From the NCBI RefSeq assembly GCF_000379465.1, contig NZ_KB905381.1:776878-840877 (forward strand): a DNA stretch of 64,000 nucleotides. Direction: 5' to 3'. A model generated the notes under the pieces. It was not told the origin of the DNA and searched no databases. It saw nothing but the letters and a program-made list of their open reading frames with translations. This DNA comes from Sciscionella marina DSM 45152 (GTDB taxonomy: Bacteria > Actinomycetota > Actinomycetes > Mycobacteriales > Pseudonocardiaceae). Shown in pieces: positions 54,037 to 63,401 of the stretch. The translations under genes and the position numbers were made by a program. Within the stretch, counting starts at the first letter, position 1, and every line of letters begins with the position of its first letter.

Positions 54037-54947
54037 GCGAGCTGCACGAATCGAGCGCGGTGGTCATCGGCGAGTACGGACTGCCTGCCGAGGCGCTTCC
54101 GGTACTGCGCGCCGCCGCCGAGGTGTACACCGCGGACCAGGCCCCGTCGGAGCTGACCGAGCGCGCCCGGGAGCACGGCGTGGTGCTGCTGTGCCCGGAT
54201 GGGAGCAGCGCCGCGGCACAGGTCATGCGCGCGGCGGGCGCCCCGGTGTACGGGCCCGTCCCCGGCGAGGCGCTGTACCGGGCGGTGGCGGTGATGGACC
54301 GGCTGCGCTCGCCCGGCGGTTGCCCCTGGGACGCCGAACAGACCCACGAGAGCCTGCGCCGCTATCTCGTCGAGGAGACCTACGAACTGCTCGAGGCCAT
54401 CGAGAACGAGGACCGTGCCGAACTGCGCGAGGAACTCGGCGACGTGCTGCTGCAGGTGCTCTTCCACGCCCGGGTCGCCGCGGAACACACCGCCGATCCG
54501 TTCACCATCGAGGATGTGGCCGACGGGCTGGTGCGCAAACTCGTCGGCAGGCACCGGCACGTGTTCGGCTCGGATCTCGAGCACGTCGCGGACGCCGATG
54601 CCCAGCAACAGCGCTGGGAAGTACTCAAGCAGGCGGAGAAACAGCGCGAATCCGTGCTGGACGGGGTCGCGCTCGGCCAGCCGGCCACCGCACTGGCGGG
54701 GAAACTGGTCAGCAGGGTCAGCCGGGCCGGGTTCCCCACCGAACTGTGTGCCGAGGACGAGGCGAGTGGGGACGACGCCGAACTGTTCGCCGCGGTGGCC
54801 AGGATTGCCGCCGAGGGCAGGGATCCCGAAGGGGAACTGCGCGAGTACGCGAAATGGTTCGCCGACCGGGTGCGCCGTGCGGAGATCGCCGCCGCACAGG
54901 ACCAGATCAGTCTGGACGCGGACGCCTGGCGCCAGTATTGGAAGTAG
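54033..54947 (+). CDS. mazG: Nucleoside triphosphate pyrophosphohydrolase
   Basis: 304 residues; the ATG overlaps the lipoprotein stop. The MazG domain starts after about 90 N-terminal residues: CPWDAEQTHESLRRYLVEET, with EETYELLEAIE and ELREELGDVLLQ giving the ExxE and ExxD metal ligands. It hydrolyses non-canonical dNTPs to monophosphates and has been linked to protection from oxidised nucleotides in mycobacteria. Order mfd-mazG-lpqU-eno is conserved. Confidence 0.95.
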   Translation: MSELHESSAVVIGEYGLPAEALPVLRAAAEVYTADQAPSELTERAREHGVVLLCPDGSSAAAQVMRAAGAPVYGPVPGEALYRAVAVMDRLRSPGGCPWDAEQTHESLRRYLVEETYELLEAIENEDRAELREELGDVLLQVLFHARVAAEHTADPFTIEDVADGLVRKLVGRHRHVFGSDLEHVADADAQQQRWEVLKQAEKQRESVLDGVALGQPATALAGKLVSRVSRAGFPTELCAEDEASGDDAELFAAVARIAAEGRDPEGELREYAKWFADRVRRAEIAAAQDQISLDADAWRQYWK

Positions 54948-55002
54948 CTCCTTACCGTAACCAAACACGGCCGCCCGGTCATCGACCGTACGCTTGGCTG
55001 CG

Positions 55003-55818
55003 ATGACCTCCCATTATCCCCCGCCACCGCGGGTACCACAGCGCCGCAGACGGCAGTGGCTCTTCTGGTCACTGCTGGTCGTCGTGGTGCTCGCGGTGAC
55101 GGTGGTGCTCGCCTCGGTGCTCGGCAGTTTGAACAGCGAACGCGAACCGGTCAAGCCGGCCTTCTACGTGCCGTTCCAGGATGTGCAGCCACGCAGCAAG
55201 ATCCCCGCGACCGCCAAGGCCGACACCACTCACCTCGGCGCCTGGTCCGGACAGGTCGCCGAGGCCACCGACATTCCGGCGCGCGCGGTCCGTGCCTACG
55301 TCAAGGCCGCGGCGCTCACCGAACGGCGTACCCCGCACTGCGCGGTCGACTGGACGACGATCGCCGCGATCGGGCGGGTGGAATCCAAACACGGCCAGCA
55401 CGACGGGAGCGTGCTGCAGGCGGACGGCACCCCCTCGCAACCGATCATCGGGCCCGCGCTGGACGGATCGCCGGGACTGCAGCGCCAGCCGGCCTATGAC
55501 GGGGGCAAATACACCGGGGACTCGCAATGGGACCACGCGATCGGGCCCATGCAGTTCCTCCCGGAGACCTGGGCCCGCTGGGGAGTGCGCGCCAGCGGAG
55601 ACGGCGCGGCGCCCGATCCGCAGAACATCGACGACGCCGCCGCGACCACCGGGCGCTACCTGTGCCTGAACGGACGGCGGATGGGCTCACCGAGCCAGTG
55701 GTGGGGCGGGGTGTTCAAGTACAACCGCTCGGTGGAGTACGGGCAGAACGTGTTCAGCGCGGCCGACGCCTACGCCAAGGCCGCGGTCAAAGTGCGTGTC
55801 ACGAACCCTCCTCGCTGA
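55003..55818 (+). CDS. Membrane-anchored lytic transglycosylase (LpqU-like)
   Basis: 271 residues from the ATG at 55003; TACGCT ends 8 nt upstream (leaderless type). A Pro/Arg-rich cytoplasmic start and TM helix (LFWSLLVVVVLAVTVVLASV) precede an SLT2-type transglycosylase domain with catalytic Glu127 (IAAIGRVESKHG), AIGPMQFLPETWARWG and DPQNIDDAAATTGRYLC. It cuts glycan strands of peptidoglycan. The last residues (VTNPPR) and the stop codon come from a family C junction repeat. It is syntenic with mycobacterial lpqU but has a TM anchor instead of a lipobox. Confidence 0.88.
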   Translation: MTSHYPPPPRVPQRRRRQWLFWSLLVVVVLAVTVVLASVLGSLNSEREPVKPAFYVPFQDVQPRSKIPATAKADTTHLGAWSGQVAEATDIPARAVRAYVKAAALTERRTPHCAVDWTTIAAIGRVESKHGQHDGSVLQADGTPSQPIIGPALDGSPGLQRQPAYDGGKYTGDSQWDHAIGPMQFLPETWARWGVRASGDGAAPDPQNIDDAAATTGRYLCLNGRRMGSPSQWWGGVFKYNRSVEYGQNVFSAADAYAKAAVKVRVTNPPR

Positions 55819-55880
55819 CGCTCGCCGGCCCAGTGACGCGAGGATGCCGTGTCTGATGGTGACCTGGCAAGCTCGGTCAC
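55798..55880 (-). repeat. Family C junction repeat filling a convergent gene gap
   Basis: One diverged copy of the 75-bp unit spans from the last codons of the transglycosylase gene to the stop codon of the convergent TPR gene. The conserved edge GTGACC-N10-GGTCAC type palindrome lies at 55859-55880. The repeat therefore supplies the stop regions of both genes. Confidence 0.75.
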
Positions 55881-56275
55881 GCCAGCTTCAACCGGGCAAG
55901 CACCGCGCTGAGCGCGTCCTGGTACTCGGGAAGCGAGCGCATCGAATAGGCCAGCCGCAGCTGCGCCCGGGCCTCGATGAGCCTGCCCTGGCGTTGCAGC
56001 GTCCTGCCGAGGATGAACCGCGCGTAGTGATCCGCGGGATCCTGCTCGAGCAGGCGGTCGAACATCGCCTCCGCACGCCGCAGCTGCGCGGACTTGAAAT
56101 AGGCCCGGCCGGCGAGCAGCAGCACGCTCGGCAGGTCGGGCTGGCTGCGCAGCGCGGGCTCGAGTGCCGCGAGCGCCTCGCGTGGACGGCGCGCATCGAG
56201 CAGCTTCTCCGCGCGGCGGAAGGCCTCGAACGCGCCGTCTCCGGTTTCGTCCGCATCGCCGTTCTGCGCCAACAT
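55877..56275 (-). CDS. TPR-repeat protein
   Basis: 132 residues from the ATG at 56275. Three tetratricopeptide-like helix pairs are visible (AFEAFRRAEKLLDARRPREA, LLAGRAYFKSAQLRRAEAMF, and ARFILGRTLQRQGRLIEARA), with the canonical Gly/Ala and Asp-Pro positions (LLEQDPADHYARFILGR). There is no signal peptide. It is probably a small protein-protein interaction module. It is convergent with the transglycosylase and divergent from eno; junction repeats lie on both sides. Its TGA coincides with the edge of the repeat. Confidence 0.8.
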   Translation of the reverse strand: MLAQNGDADETGDGAFEAFRRAEKLLDARRPREALAALEPALRSQPDLPSVLLLAGRAYFKSAQLRRAEAMFDRLLEQDPADHYARFILGRTLQRQGRLIEARAQLRLAYSMRSLPEYQDALSAVLARLKLA

Positions 56276-56336
56276 ATGGCCCCCACGCTACCGCGCGACC
56301 CGGTGCCGCGGCGAGTAGCGCCACACTTGCTCACTG

Positions 56337-56520
56337 GTGACCTCGCAAGCTCGGTCACGGGTCCTCCTCGCTGGTGCTCGTCGTTCCCGTGACCCGGACG
56401 CTGTGTTTTCGGTGACCTCGCAAGCTCGGTCACCGATCCTCCTCGCTGGCGCTCGTCGGTCCGGTGCCCCGGTCGCGGTATTTTCAGTGACCTCGCAAGC
56501 TCGGTCACAGTCCGCGCGTG
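56337..56520 (-). repeat. Family C junction repeats between TPR gene and eno
   Basis: Two full 75-bp units and a third edge lie between the divergent TPR and eno genes. The conserved 22-bp edges are at 56337-56358, 56412-56433 and 56487-56508, exactly 75 bp apart. On the minus strand each unit ends GAGGAGGA followed at 2-3 nt by GTGACC, a Shine-Dalgarno plus start-codon arrangement, and frames stay open through the array. Confidence 0.9.
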
Positions 56521-56559
56521 CCTGACGCGCGAACACCCGGATGGGCGCTACTGTCGTAG

Positions 56560-57882
<1,323 letters not shown>

Positions 57883-57885
57883 GCC

Positions 57886-58314
57886 ATGGCGGTTCCCTGG
57901 CGCAGATGGCTCGCCGCGCTGCGCGGCACCCGGCTACTCGGGCGTCTCGGCCTGTCCAACACCAGGCGGGCTGCGGTCCTCGCGATCGTGGTGTGCGCGC
58001 TCGCGCTCAGCGTGGCGGTCCCGCTGCGCACCTACTTCTCGCAGCGGTCCCAGATCGCCGAGCAGGCCGAGCAGCAGGAGCAGTTGCGCGTCCAGGTCGC
58101 CAAGCTCGAACGGCGCAGCCAGCAGCTCGCCGATCCCGAGCAGACCAAGGCCGAGGCGCGCAAACGGCTGCGCTATGTGCTGCCAGGGGAAACGCCTTAT
58201 CTCGTGCAGCTGCCCCAGGACGGTACGGCCCCGGCCGCCCCGCCTAAGCCCGAGCAGCGCAAGCAGAACGAAAAGTCCTGGTACGCGAACCTGTGGAATT
58301 CGATCAACAAGTGA
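57886..58314 (+). CDS. ftsB: FtsB/DivIC-family septum-formation protein
   Basis: 142 residues starting 3 bp after eno. A basic cytoplasmic N terminus, one TM helix (RRAAVLAIVVCALALSVAVP) and an extracellular coiled coil (SQRSQIAEQAEQQEQLRVQV) are followed by ARKRLRYVLPGETPYLV, the conserved segment after the coil in DivIC/FtsB. It acts in the FtsQLB divisome complex. In mycobacteria the equivalent Rv1024 protein interacts with PerM, whose homologue is encoded at 14.4-15.7 kb. Confidence 0.9.
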   Translation: MAVPWRRWLAALRGTRLLGRLGLSNTRRAAVLAIVVCALALSVAVPLRTYFSQRSQIAEQAEQQEQLRVQVAKLERRSQQLADPEQTKAEARKRLRYVLPGETPYLVQLPQDGTAPAAPPKPEQRKQNEKSWYANLWNSINK

Positions 58315-58329
58315 CCGTCACCGAGAAGA

Positions 58330-58833
58330 GTGCGTCAGATGTGCTCTGAAGCTGACCGCGCGCTGGTCACCGCCCAGCTCGGCCGTGAGCCGAGGGGAAT
58401 GCGCGCGGTCGCCTTCCGTTGTCCGAGCGGGCATCCCGCCGTCGTGCAGACCTCACCGCGGCTGCCCGACGGCACCCCGTTCCCCACTCTCTACTACCTG
58501 ACCTGCCCGAAACTGTGCTCGCTCGTCGGCACGCTCGAGGCCTCCGGCCTGATGAAGCGGATAACCGAACGACTCGCCGAGGACCCCGGGCTCGCCGAGG
58601 GGTACGAGCGCGCACACCGCGACTACCTCGCCGAGCGGGACGCCATCGAATCGCTCGGCACCGAGGTGAGCGCGGGCGGTATGCCCGGGCGGGTGAAATG
58701 CCTGCACGTGCACCTGGCGCACGCCCTGGCCAGGGGGCCGGGAGTGAACCCGGTCGGCGATGAGACCCGTGCGCTCATCGAAGAGTCCTGGCCAGCGGGG
58801 GAGTGCGCACGAATGGACCATTCACGCGGGTAA
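58330..58833 (+). CDS. DUF501 protein (Rv1025-like)
   Basis: 167 residues; GTG at 58330, with an in-frame ATG at 58339 as alternative. Characteristic segments are LGREPRGMRAVAFRCPSGHP, FPTLYYLTCPKLCSLVGTLE and the C-terminal GRVKCLHVHLAHALARGPGV, with conserved Cys and His residues that could bind metal. The family is nearly always between ftsB and ppx/gppA genes in actinobacteria; its function is unknown. It lies 15 bp after ftsB. Confidence 0.9.
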   Translation: MRQMCSEADRALVTAQLGREPRGMRAVAFRCPSGHPAVVQTSPRLPDGTPFPTLYYLTCPKLCSLVGTLEASGLMKRITERLAEDPGLAEGYERAHRDYLAERDAIESLGTEVSAGGMPGRVKCLHVHLAHALARGPGVNPVGDETRALIEESWPAGECARMDHSRG

Positions 58834-58915
58834 CTTCGGCGAAATAGCTGACAGCGCCGGTCAGTGTCGAGCAAGCTGGTATCCGGGTCGGGAGCTACAC
58901 CGAGGGGAGAAGGCA

Positions 58916-60190
58916 GTGACTGACCGGAGAGCACCGGACAACAGAACCCAGGAGACGCGCAGGGCCTCGAAGCGCAGCCGGGCCGTGCTCGCGGCCGCCT
59001 TCGTCGTCGGCGCGGGGCTGGTCCCGGCCGCCGCGTTCGCGGGCAAGCTGGATGTGGCGCCGGCCGCCGAGACACAGCAGGCGAAACCGGCGAGCCTGGG
59101 CAACGACGACGGGCTGTGGCGCCTGGACGGGGTGGGGGCAAGCGGTACCCGAGGGATGAACGCCAAGCTTTCCGACAAGGTTCTCGAGGAGGCCGGTGAC
59201 CCGGCCAGACTCGCCGTGGCAGCCGGGCCGCTCGCCCAGCTGCCCAGCGGCCCGCTCGGCATCCCCGGGGTCGCGCTCGAGGCCTACAAACACGCCGCCA
59301 CCGAGCTCGCCTCGCTCGACAAGGGCTGCAATCTGCCCTGGTCGCTCGTCGCGGCCATCGGGCGGATCGAATCCGGGCACGCCAGGGGCGGTCAGGTCGA
59401 CGCGCACGGCAACAGCCTCGCCCCGATCCTCGGTCCGGTGCTGGACGGGACGAACGGCACCGCCGACATCGCCGACACCGACGGCGGGCGGATGGACGGC
59501 GACCCGGCGCACGATCGTGCCGTCGGCCCGATGCAGTTCATTCCCTCCACCTGGCAGCGTTACGCGGCCGATGGCAACGGGGACGGAAAGGCGGACCCGA
59601 ACGACATCTACGACGCGAGTGCGGCCACCGGGAAACTGCTGTGTTCCTCCGGGGCGAACCTCGGTGATCCGCAGGCTCGCGCCGCGGCCGTGTTCGGCTA
59701 CAACCACTCCAACGACTACGTGCGTAATGTGCTGATCTGGTCGGCCGCCTACGCCTCCGGGGTGCGACCGACCGCGATCGCCCCGAGTGTCGCCGGGCTG
59801 CCCCCGGTGTCCGCGCCGAACCCGCAGCCGGTGCCACCACAGCCGCCCGCACCGCAACCACCGCCTGCGCAGCCCCCGGCACCGCAGCCGACGCAGCCGC
59901 CGAGCTCGCCGCCTCCGGGCAGCCAGCCGCCCAGCAGCCAGCCGAGCACTCCGCCGCCGAGCACCCCGCCGACGAGCCCCACGCCGAGCTGTCCGCCGCT
60001 GCCGACACCGGATCCGAGTCAGCCGCCGCCGTCGTCGACGTCGTCGACCACCACCACACCGCCGCCGAGCGTCCCGCCCGGATGCCCGGTCCCCACACCG
60101 ACGCCGAGCCCGACTCCGCAGTCCCCGGCGCCGTCCGGGAGTTCGCTTTCGGAGGCACCGGTCTCGGCCACACCCGCGATCCAGCCCTAG
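58916..60190 (+). CDS. Secreted lytic transglycosylase with Pro-rich tail
   Basis: 424 residues from the GTG at 58916, with GGGGAGAAGG just upstream. A Sec signal peptide (RAVLAAAFVVGAGLVPAAAFAG) precedes an SLT2-type domain with catalytic Glu152 (VAAIGRIESGHARGG), VGPMQFIPSTWQRYAADGNG and NDIYDASAATGKLLC. From about residue 285 the protein is a Pro/Ser/Thr-rich tail (PQPPAPQPPPAQPPAPQP), presumably spanning the wall. It is a paralogue of the LpqU-like protein at 55 kb, with a signal peptide instead of a TM anchor. Confidence 0.9.
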   Translation: MTDRRAPDNRTQETRRASKRSRAVLAAAFVVGAGLVPAAAFAGKLDVAPAAETQQAKPASLGNDDGLWRLDGVGASGTRGMNAKLSDKVLEEAGDPARLAVAAGPLAQLPSGPLGIPGVALEAYKHAATELASLDKGCNLPWSLVAAIGRIESGHARGGQVDAHGNSLAPILGPVLDGTNGTADIADTDGGRMDGDPAHDRAVGPMQFIPSTWQRYAADGNGDGKADPNDIYDASAATGKLLCSSGANLGDPQARAAAVFGYNHSNDYVRNVLIWSAAYASGVRPTAIAPSVAGLPPVSAPNPQPVPPQPPAPQPPPAQPPAPQPTQPPSSPPPGSQPPSSQPSTPPPSTPPTSPTPSCPPLPTPDPSQPPPSSTSSTTTTPPPSVPPGCPVPTPTPSPTPQSPAPSGSSLSEAPVSATPAIQP

Positions 60191-60238
60191 CAGGCGCCGC
60201 CCAACGCGCGAGCCGGCGCGGGACCGGGACTCCGATAC

Positions 60239-60275
60239 TGTTCCGGTACGGCACACGGCGTGCCGTTCCGGAACA
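60239..60275. promoter_or_regulatory. Near-perfect 37-bp hairpin before the Ppx/GppA gene
   Basis: TGTTCCGGTACGGCAC and GTGCCGTTCCGGAACA form a 16-bp stem with one mismatch around a 5-nt ACGGC loop. It lies 49 bp past the transglycosylase stop and 17 bp before the next ATG, with GATACT overlapping its left edge as a possible -10. It lacks a T-tract and could be a terminator, an operator or a leader hairpin that masks the start. Confidence 0.6.
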
Positions 60276-60292
60276 CAACCGAAGGGGGCTGC

Positions 60293-61234
60293 ATGTCGCG
60301 CGTCGCGGCCATCGACTGCGGTACGAACTCCATCCGCCTGCTCATCGCGGACTTCGACGGGTCCGGCTCGGCCACGGATGTGCACCGCGAGATGCGCATC
60401 GTCCGGCTCGGGCAAGGCGTCGACGCGACCGGGCTGCTCGCCGCGGAGGCCATCGAGCGCACCAGGGCGGCGCTCGTGGGCTACGCGGCCCGCTGCACCG
60501 AGAAGGGGGTCGAACGGATCCGCATGGTGGCCACTTCCGCCACCCGGGACGCGGCGAACCGGGAGGATTTCTTCGCCATGACCCGCGAGGTGCTCGGCAC
60601 CGAGGCCGAGGTGATCAGCGGGGACGAGGAAGCCCGGCTCTCCTTCGCCGGAGCGGTCGCAGCCGCGCCCGAAGAGGAAGGCCCGTTCCTGGTCGTGGAC
60701 GTCGGCGGGGGCTCGACCGAGCTGGTCCTGGGCACCCTGACCGGGGGAGAGGTCGCGGTCGAGGCCGCCCGCAGCGTGGACATCGGCTGTGTGCGGCTCA
60801 CCGAACGCTGCCTGCATTCGGATCCACCGAGTGCGGCCGAGCTCGCCGAGGCCGAACGGGTCGCCGCCGAGGTACTGGCGTCCGCCTTCGAGGTGGTCCC
60901 GGTGGACCGCGCCCGCACCTGGATCGGGGTCGCGGGCACCGTGACCACACTGTCCGCCGTCGCCCAGGAGCTGCCCGCCTACGACTCGGACCGCACCCAC
61001 GGTTCGGTGCTCTCGACGGAGCAGATCAGGGCCACCGAGGCGCGCCTGGCCGCGCTGAGCACCGAGCAGCGCCGCGCGCTCGGTCCCGTCCACGAAGGGC
61101 GGGCCGATGTGATCACCGGGGGCGCGGTGGTGGTGCGGGTGCTCGCCGAACAGCTCGCCGAGCGCGCCGGGATCGGGCGGCTGCTCGTCAGCGAGAAGGA
61201 CATCCTCGACGGCCTTGCCACGTCGATTGCCTGA
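60293..61234 (+). CDS. Exopolyphosphatase / pppGpp phosphatase family protein
   Basis: 313 residues from the ATG at 60293, with GAAGGGG 8 nt upstream. An ASKHA-fold Ppx/GppA protein: MSRVAAIDCGTNSIRLLIAD (phosphate 1), RMVATSATRDAANRE, EARLSFAGAV and FLVVDVGGGSTELVLG (phosphate 2). Only the catalytic two-domain core is present, as in the short actinobacterial Ppx1/Ppx2 (Rv1026-like) proteins. It should hydrolyse polyphosphate or pppGpp; the preference of the short forms varies. Confidence 0.93.
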   Translation: MSRVAAIDCGTNSIRLLIADFDGSGSATDVHREMRIVRLGQGVDATGLLAAEAIERTRAALVGYAARCTEKGVERIRMVATSATRDAANREDFFAMTREVLGTEAEVISGDEEARLSFAGAVAAAPEEEGPFLVVDVGGGSTELVLGTLTGGEVAVEAARSVDIGCVRLTERCLHSDPPSAAELAEAERVAAEVLASAFEVVPVDRARTWIGVAGTVTTLSAVAQELPAYDSDRTHGSVLSTEQIRATEARLAALSTEQRRALGPVHEGRADVITGGAVVVRVLAEQLAERAGIGRLLVSEKDILDGLATSIA

Positions 61235-61716
61235 CCGCTATCGCAGCACGAACCGTAATCAATACATTCGGTTACCGAATGGCGAGTAACAAGCTGTCTT
61301 CCGTGAAGAGTTAAGCAGAAGGCACTGCGTCGACCGTACTTGGGCGGTAGATTGCCCTGGTGGTGGTTACGCTCCGCTGACATAATGATGGACCCGATCG
61401 GTCGGGAGGCTGGATCGAGTGAGAGGTCGAATCCCTCGGCGGCGGTCGAACGGGCGATACCGACCGGCCGCAGGGGAACGGGTCGAGTGCTTGCCGGTTT
61501 GTCCGTTACTCGGGGTGAATTGCACGCTGGGTAGTCAATTTGTGGCCATGCGCTGCTCAAGCACTCGGACGGGCAATGATGTGACGTGTTCGTAACCTCG
61601 AGACCGTTACGCAAAGTCACAATTGGAGCTACGGTCTCTCCGGTACAACCATGCTCGGCACAAGGCGGCTCGTGCGCCGACCCGACGCCAGCGAGTCCCT
61701 TTTGGAGGAAGATGAG
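61235..61716 (+). other. Intergenic region with palindrome before the peptide-binding genes
   Basis: 482 bp without a supportable gene. ATTCGGT-T-ACCGAAT (61266-61280) is a perfect 15-bp palindrome just after the Ppx gene. Nearer the next gene, CGTAAC/GTTACG (61591-61611) and GAGACCGT/ACGGTCTC (about 61600-61637) form inverted repeats. These may be a terminator and operators for the peptide-binding genes. A tRNA-like T-arm sequence near 61430 was examined and rejected. Confidence 0.45.
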
Positions 61717-63360
61717 ATGCGGTTGAGGTCGAAGGTTTCGGTCCTCGTGCTGCCTGTCGTGTCCGCGCTCGTGCTTGCCGGGTGCGGTGGTGGCGGGGGA
61801 AGCTCCTCGGGAGACGGGGTGATCTCGCTGCTGGGGAACGACCCGCAGAACCCCTTGATCCCGACGAACACCCAGGAGACCGAGGGTGGCAAGATCGTGG
61901 ATGCCATGTGGTCGGGCTTGCTCAAGTACAACCCGGACACGGGTAAGGCCGAGAATGAGATGGCTACTTCGATCACGCCGAGTGAGAAGAACACCGTCTT
62001 CGACGTCAAGTTCAAGAAGGGGTGGAAGTTCCAGGACGGGACCGAGGTGAAGGCGGACAACTTCATCAATGCCTGGAACTACGGCGCCTATGCCCCGAAC
62101 GGGCAGAACAACGCGGACTTCTTCTCCGACATCAAGGGGTACAACGACGTTCACCCGGAGGATGAGAAGGCGAAGCCGGCCACGGACAAGATGTCGGGTC
62201 TGCAGAAGGTGAACGACTACGAGTTCAAGGTGACCCTGAGCTCGCCGAACATCACCTTCAAGCAGAAACTCGGGTACACGGCCTTCTACCCGATGCCGGA
62301 TCAGTTTTTCAAGGCCCCGGACAAGAACAAGTGGGCGAAGGACAAGCCGATCGGCAACGGTCCCTACCGCTTCGACGAGTACAAGCCCTCGGTGGAGACC
62401 AAGCTGAAGCGGTTCGACCAGTTCAGTGGTCCGGACAAGCCGCAGCCCAAGGAAATCGACTTCAAGGTCTACCAGAACCAGGACGCCGCCTACCGTGACC
62501 TGCAGGCGGGCAACCTGGACTTCATGGAGGTCGTGCCGCCGTCCGCGCTGGCCGGGAACAAGTACAAGACCGACCTCGACGGCCGGGTGCTCAACGGCCC
62601 GCTGATGACCGACGAGGCCATCGCCATTCCCGAGTACCTGAAGGAGCCGGCGTTCAAGAACCCGGACTTCCGGCACGGTATCTCGATGGCGATCAACCGT
62701 GCCGAGATCAGCAAGCAGATCTTCAACGGTTCGCGTGAGCCCATCGACGGCTGGCTGCCTCCGAGCGTTCCCGGCGTGCAGAAGGGCGCCTGTGGCGAGT
62801 TCTGCCAGTACAACCCGCAGAAGGCCAAGGAGCTCATTCAGAAAGTGGGTTGGAAGGGCACGATCCCGATCCAGTCGAACGCGGATGCGGGGCACAAGGA
62901 GTGGATCGAGGCGGTGGCGAACTCGATCAACAAGACGCTCGAGGGAACCGGTGTCAAGGCTCAGTTCTCTCCGGTGCCGACCTTCCAGGTGCTGCGCCAA
63001 CAGGAAGCGGGCAAGCAGCTCGCCGGCTGGACCCGTTCGGGCTGGAACTTCGACTTCCCGTCCCCGGACAACCAGCTCGCCGCGCTGTACAAGACCGGTG
63101 GCAGCACGAACATCACCGACTACTCCAACCCGAAGCTCGACCAGATGCTCGAGCAGGCGCGCGAAGCGGCTACCGATGACGAGGCGAACAAGGACTACGC
63201 CGAGGCCGAGAAGATGCTCGTCGCGAATATGCCGCAGATCCCGCTGTGGAGCGAGACCGGGACGGCCGCCTATTCCGACAAGATCAAGTCGGTGAAGGAA
63301 AACAAGATGAAGCGCGTCGCGGACGTTACCTCGATCGTGCTGAACAACAACAAATCCTGA
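61717..63360 (+). CDS. Peptide/oligopeptide ABC substrate-binding lipoprotein (family 5)
   Basis: 547 residues from the ATG at 61717; GGAGGAA lies 8 nt upstream. The signal peptide ends LVLAG-Cys23 (lipobox). The family 5 (OppA/DppA) fold is shown by NDPQNPLIPTNTQETEGGKI near the N terminus, then WKFQDGTEVKADNFINAWNY, GNGPYRFDEYK and a C-terminal MPQIPLWSETGTAAYSDKIK. It captures peptides for an Opp/Dpp-type importer, whose other genes are not in the window. A strong terminator follows, and a second copy begins 137 bp on. Confidence 0.93.
   Translation: MRLRSKVSVLVLPVVSALVLAGCGGGGGSSSGDGVISLLGNDPQNPLIPTNTQETEGGKIVDAMWSGLLKYNPDTGKAENEMATSITPSEKNTVFDVKFKKGWKFQDGTEVKADNFINAWNYGAYAPNGQNNADFFSDIKGYNDVHPEDEKAKPATDKMSGLQKVNDYEFKVTLSSPNITFKQKLGYTAFYPMPDQFFKAPDKNKWAKDKPIGNGPYRFDEYKPSVETKLKRFDQFSGPDKPQPKEIDFKVYQNQDAAYRDLQAGNLDFMEVVPPSALAGNKYKTDLDGRVLNGPLMTDEAIAIPEYLKEPAFKNPDFRHGISMAINRAEISKQIFNGSREPIDGWLPPSVPGVQKGACGEFCQYNPQKAKELIQKVGWKGTIPIQSNADAGHKEWIEAVANSINKTLEGTGVKAQFSPVPTFQVLRQQEAGKQLAGWTRSGWNFDFPSPDNQLAALYKTGGSTNITDYSNPKLDQMLEQAREAATDDEANKDYAEAEKMLVANMPQIPLWSETGTAAYSDKIKSVKENKMKRVADVTSIVLNNNKS
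62041..62216 (+). repeat. 176-bp segment identical to 63825-64000
   Basis: Within the first peptide-binding gene this segment is base-for-base the same as the matching part of the second copy, up to the window edge, whereas the preceding part of the two genes differs at many positions. The boundary falls at the codon pair for Thr-Glu in DGTEVKADN. Confidence 0.9.
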
Positions 63361-63363
63361 GTC

Positions 63364-63401
63364 GATTCGGGTGGGAGCCGCGGGGAGCTCCCGCCCGAAT
63401 C
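63364..63401 (+). terminator. Terminator between the two peptide-binding genes
   Basis: GATTCGGGTGGGAGC (63364-63378) pairs with GCTCCCGCCCGAATC (63387-63401) over 15 bp with one T-G wobble and an 8-nt loop, starting 4 bp after the stop codon. A T-rich stretch with TTTACTACTGGTTTTATTC follows. The second gene probably has its own promoter. Confidence 0.85.

Noticed and set aside
34194..56520. CRISPR array explanation for the 75-81 bp repeats
   Set aside because: Copies are adjacent without variable spacers, the units are too long, and no cas genes are present.
61400..61460. Possible degenerate family B repeat (GATCGAGTGAGAGGTCGA)
   Set aside because: Only a short stretch resembles the repeat and it is not at a gene junction; composition could explain it.
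61395..61470. Possible tRNA: GAGAGGTCGAATCCCTC resembles a T-arm
   Set aside because: No matching acceptor stem, anticodon arm or D-arm could be found upstream, and the T-stem has a mismatch.
60979..63000. 673-codon minus-strand open frame across the peptide-binding gene
   Set aside because: It is antisense to a well-supported lipoprotein and shows no family similarity; long antisense frames are expected in high-GC DNA.
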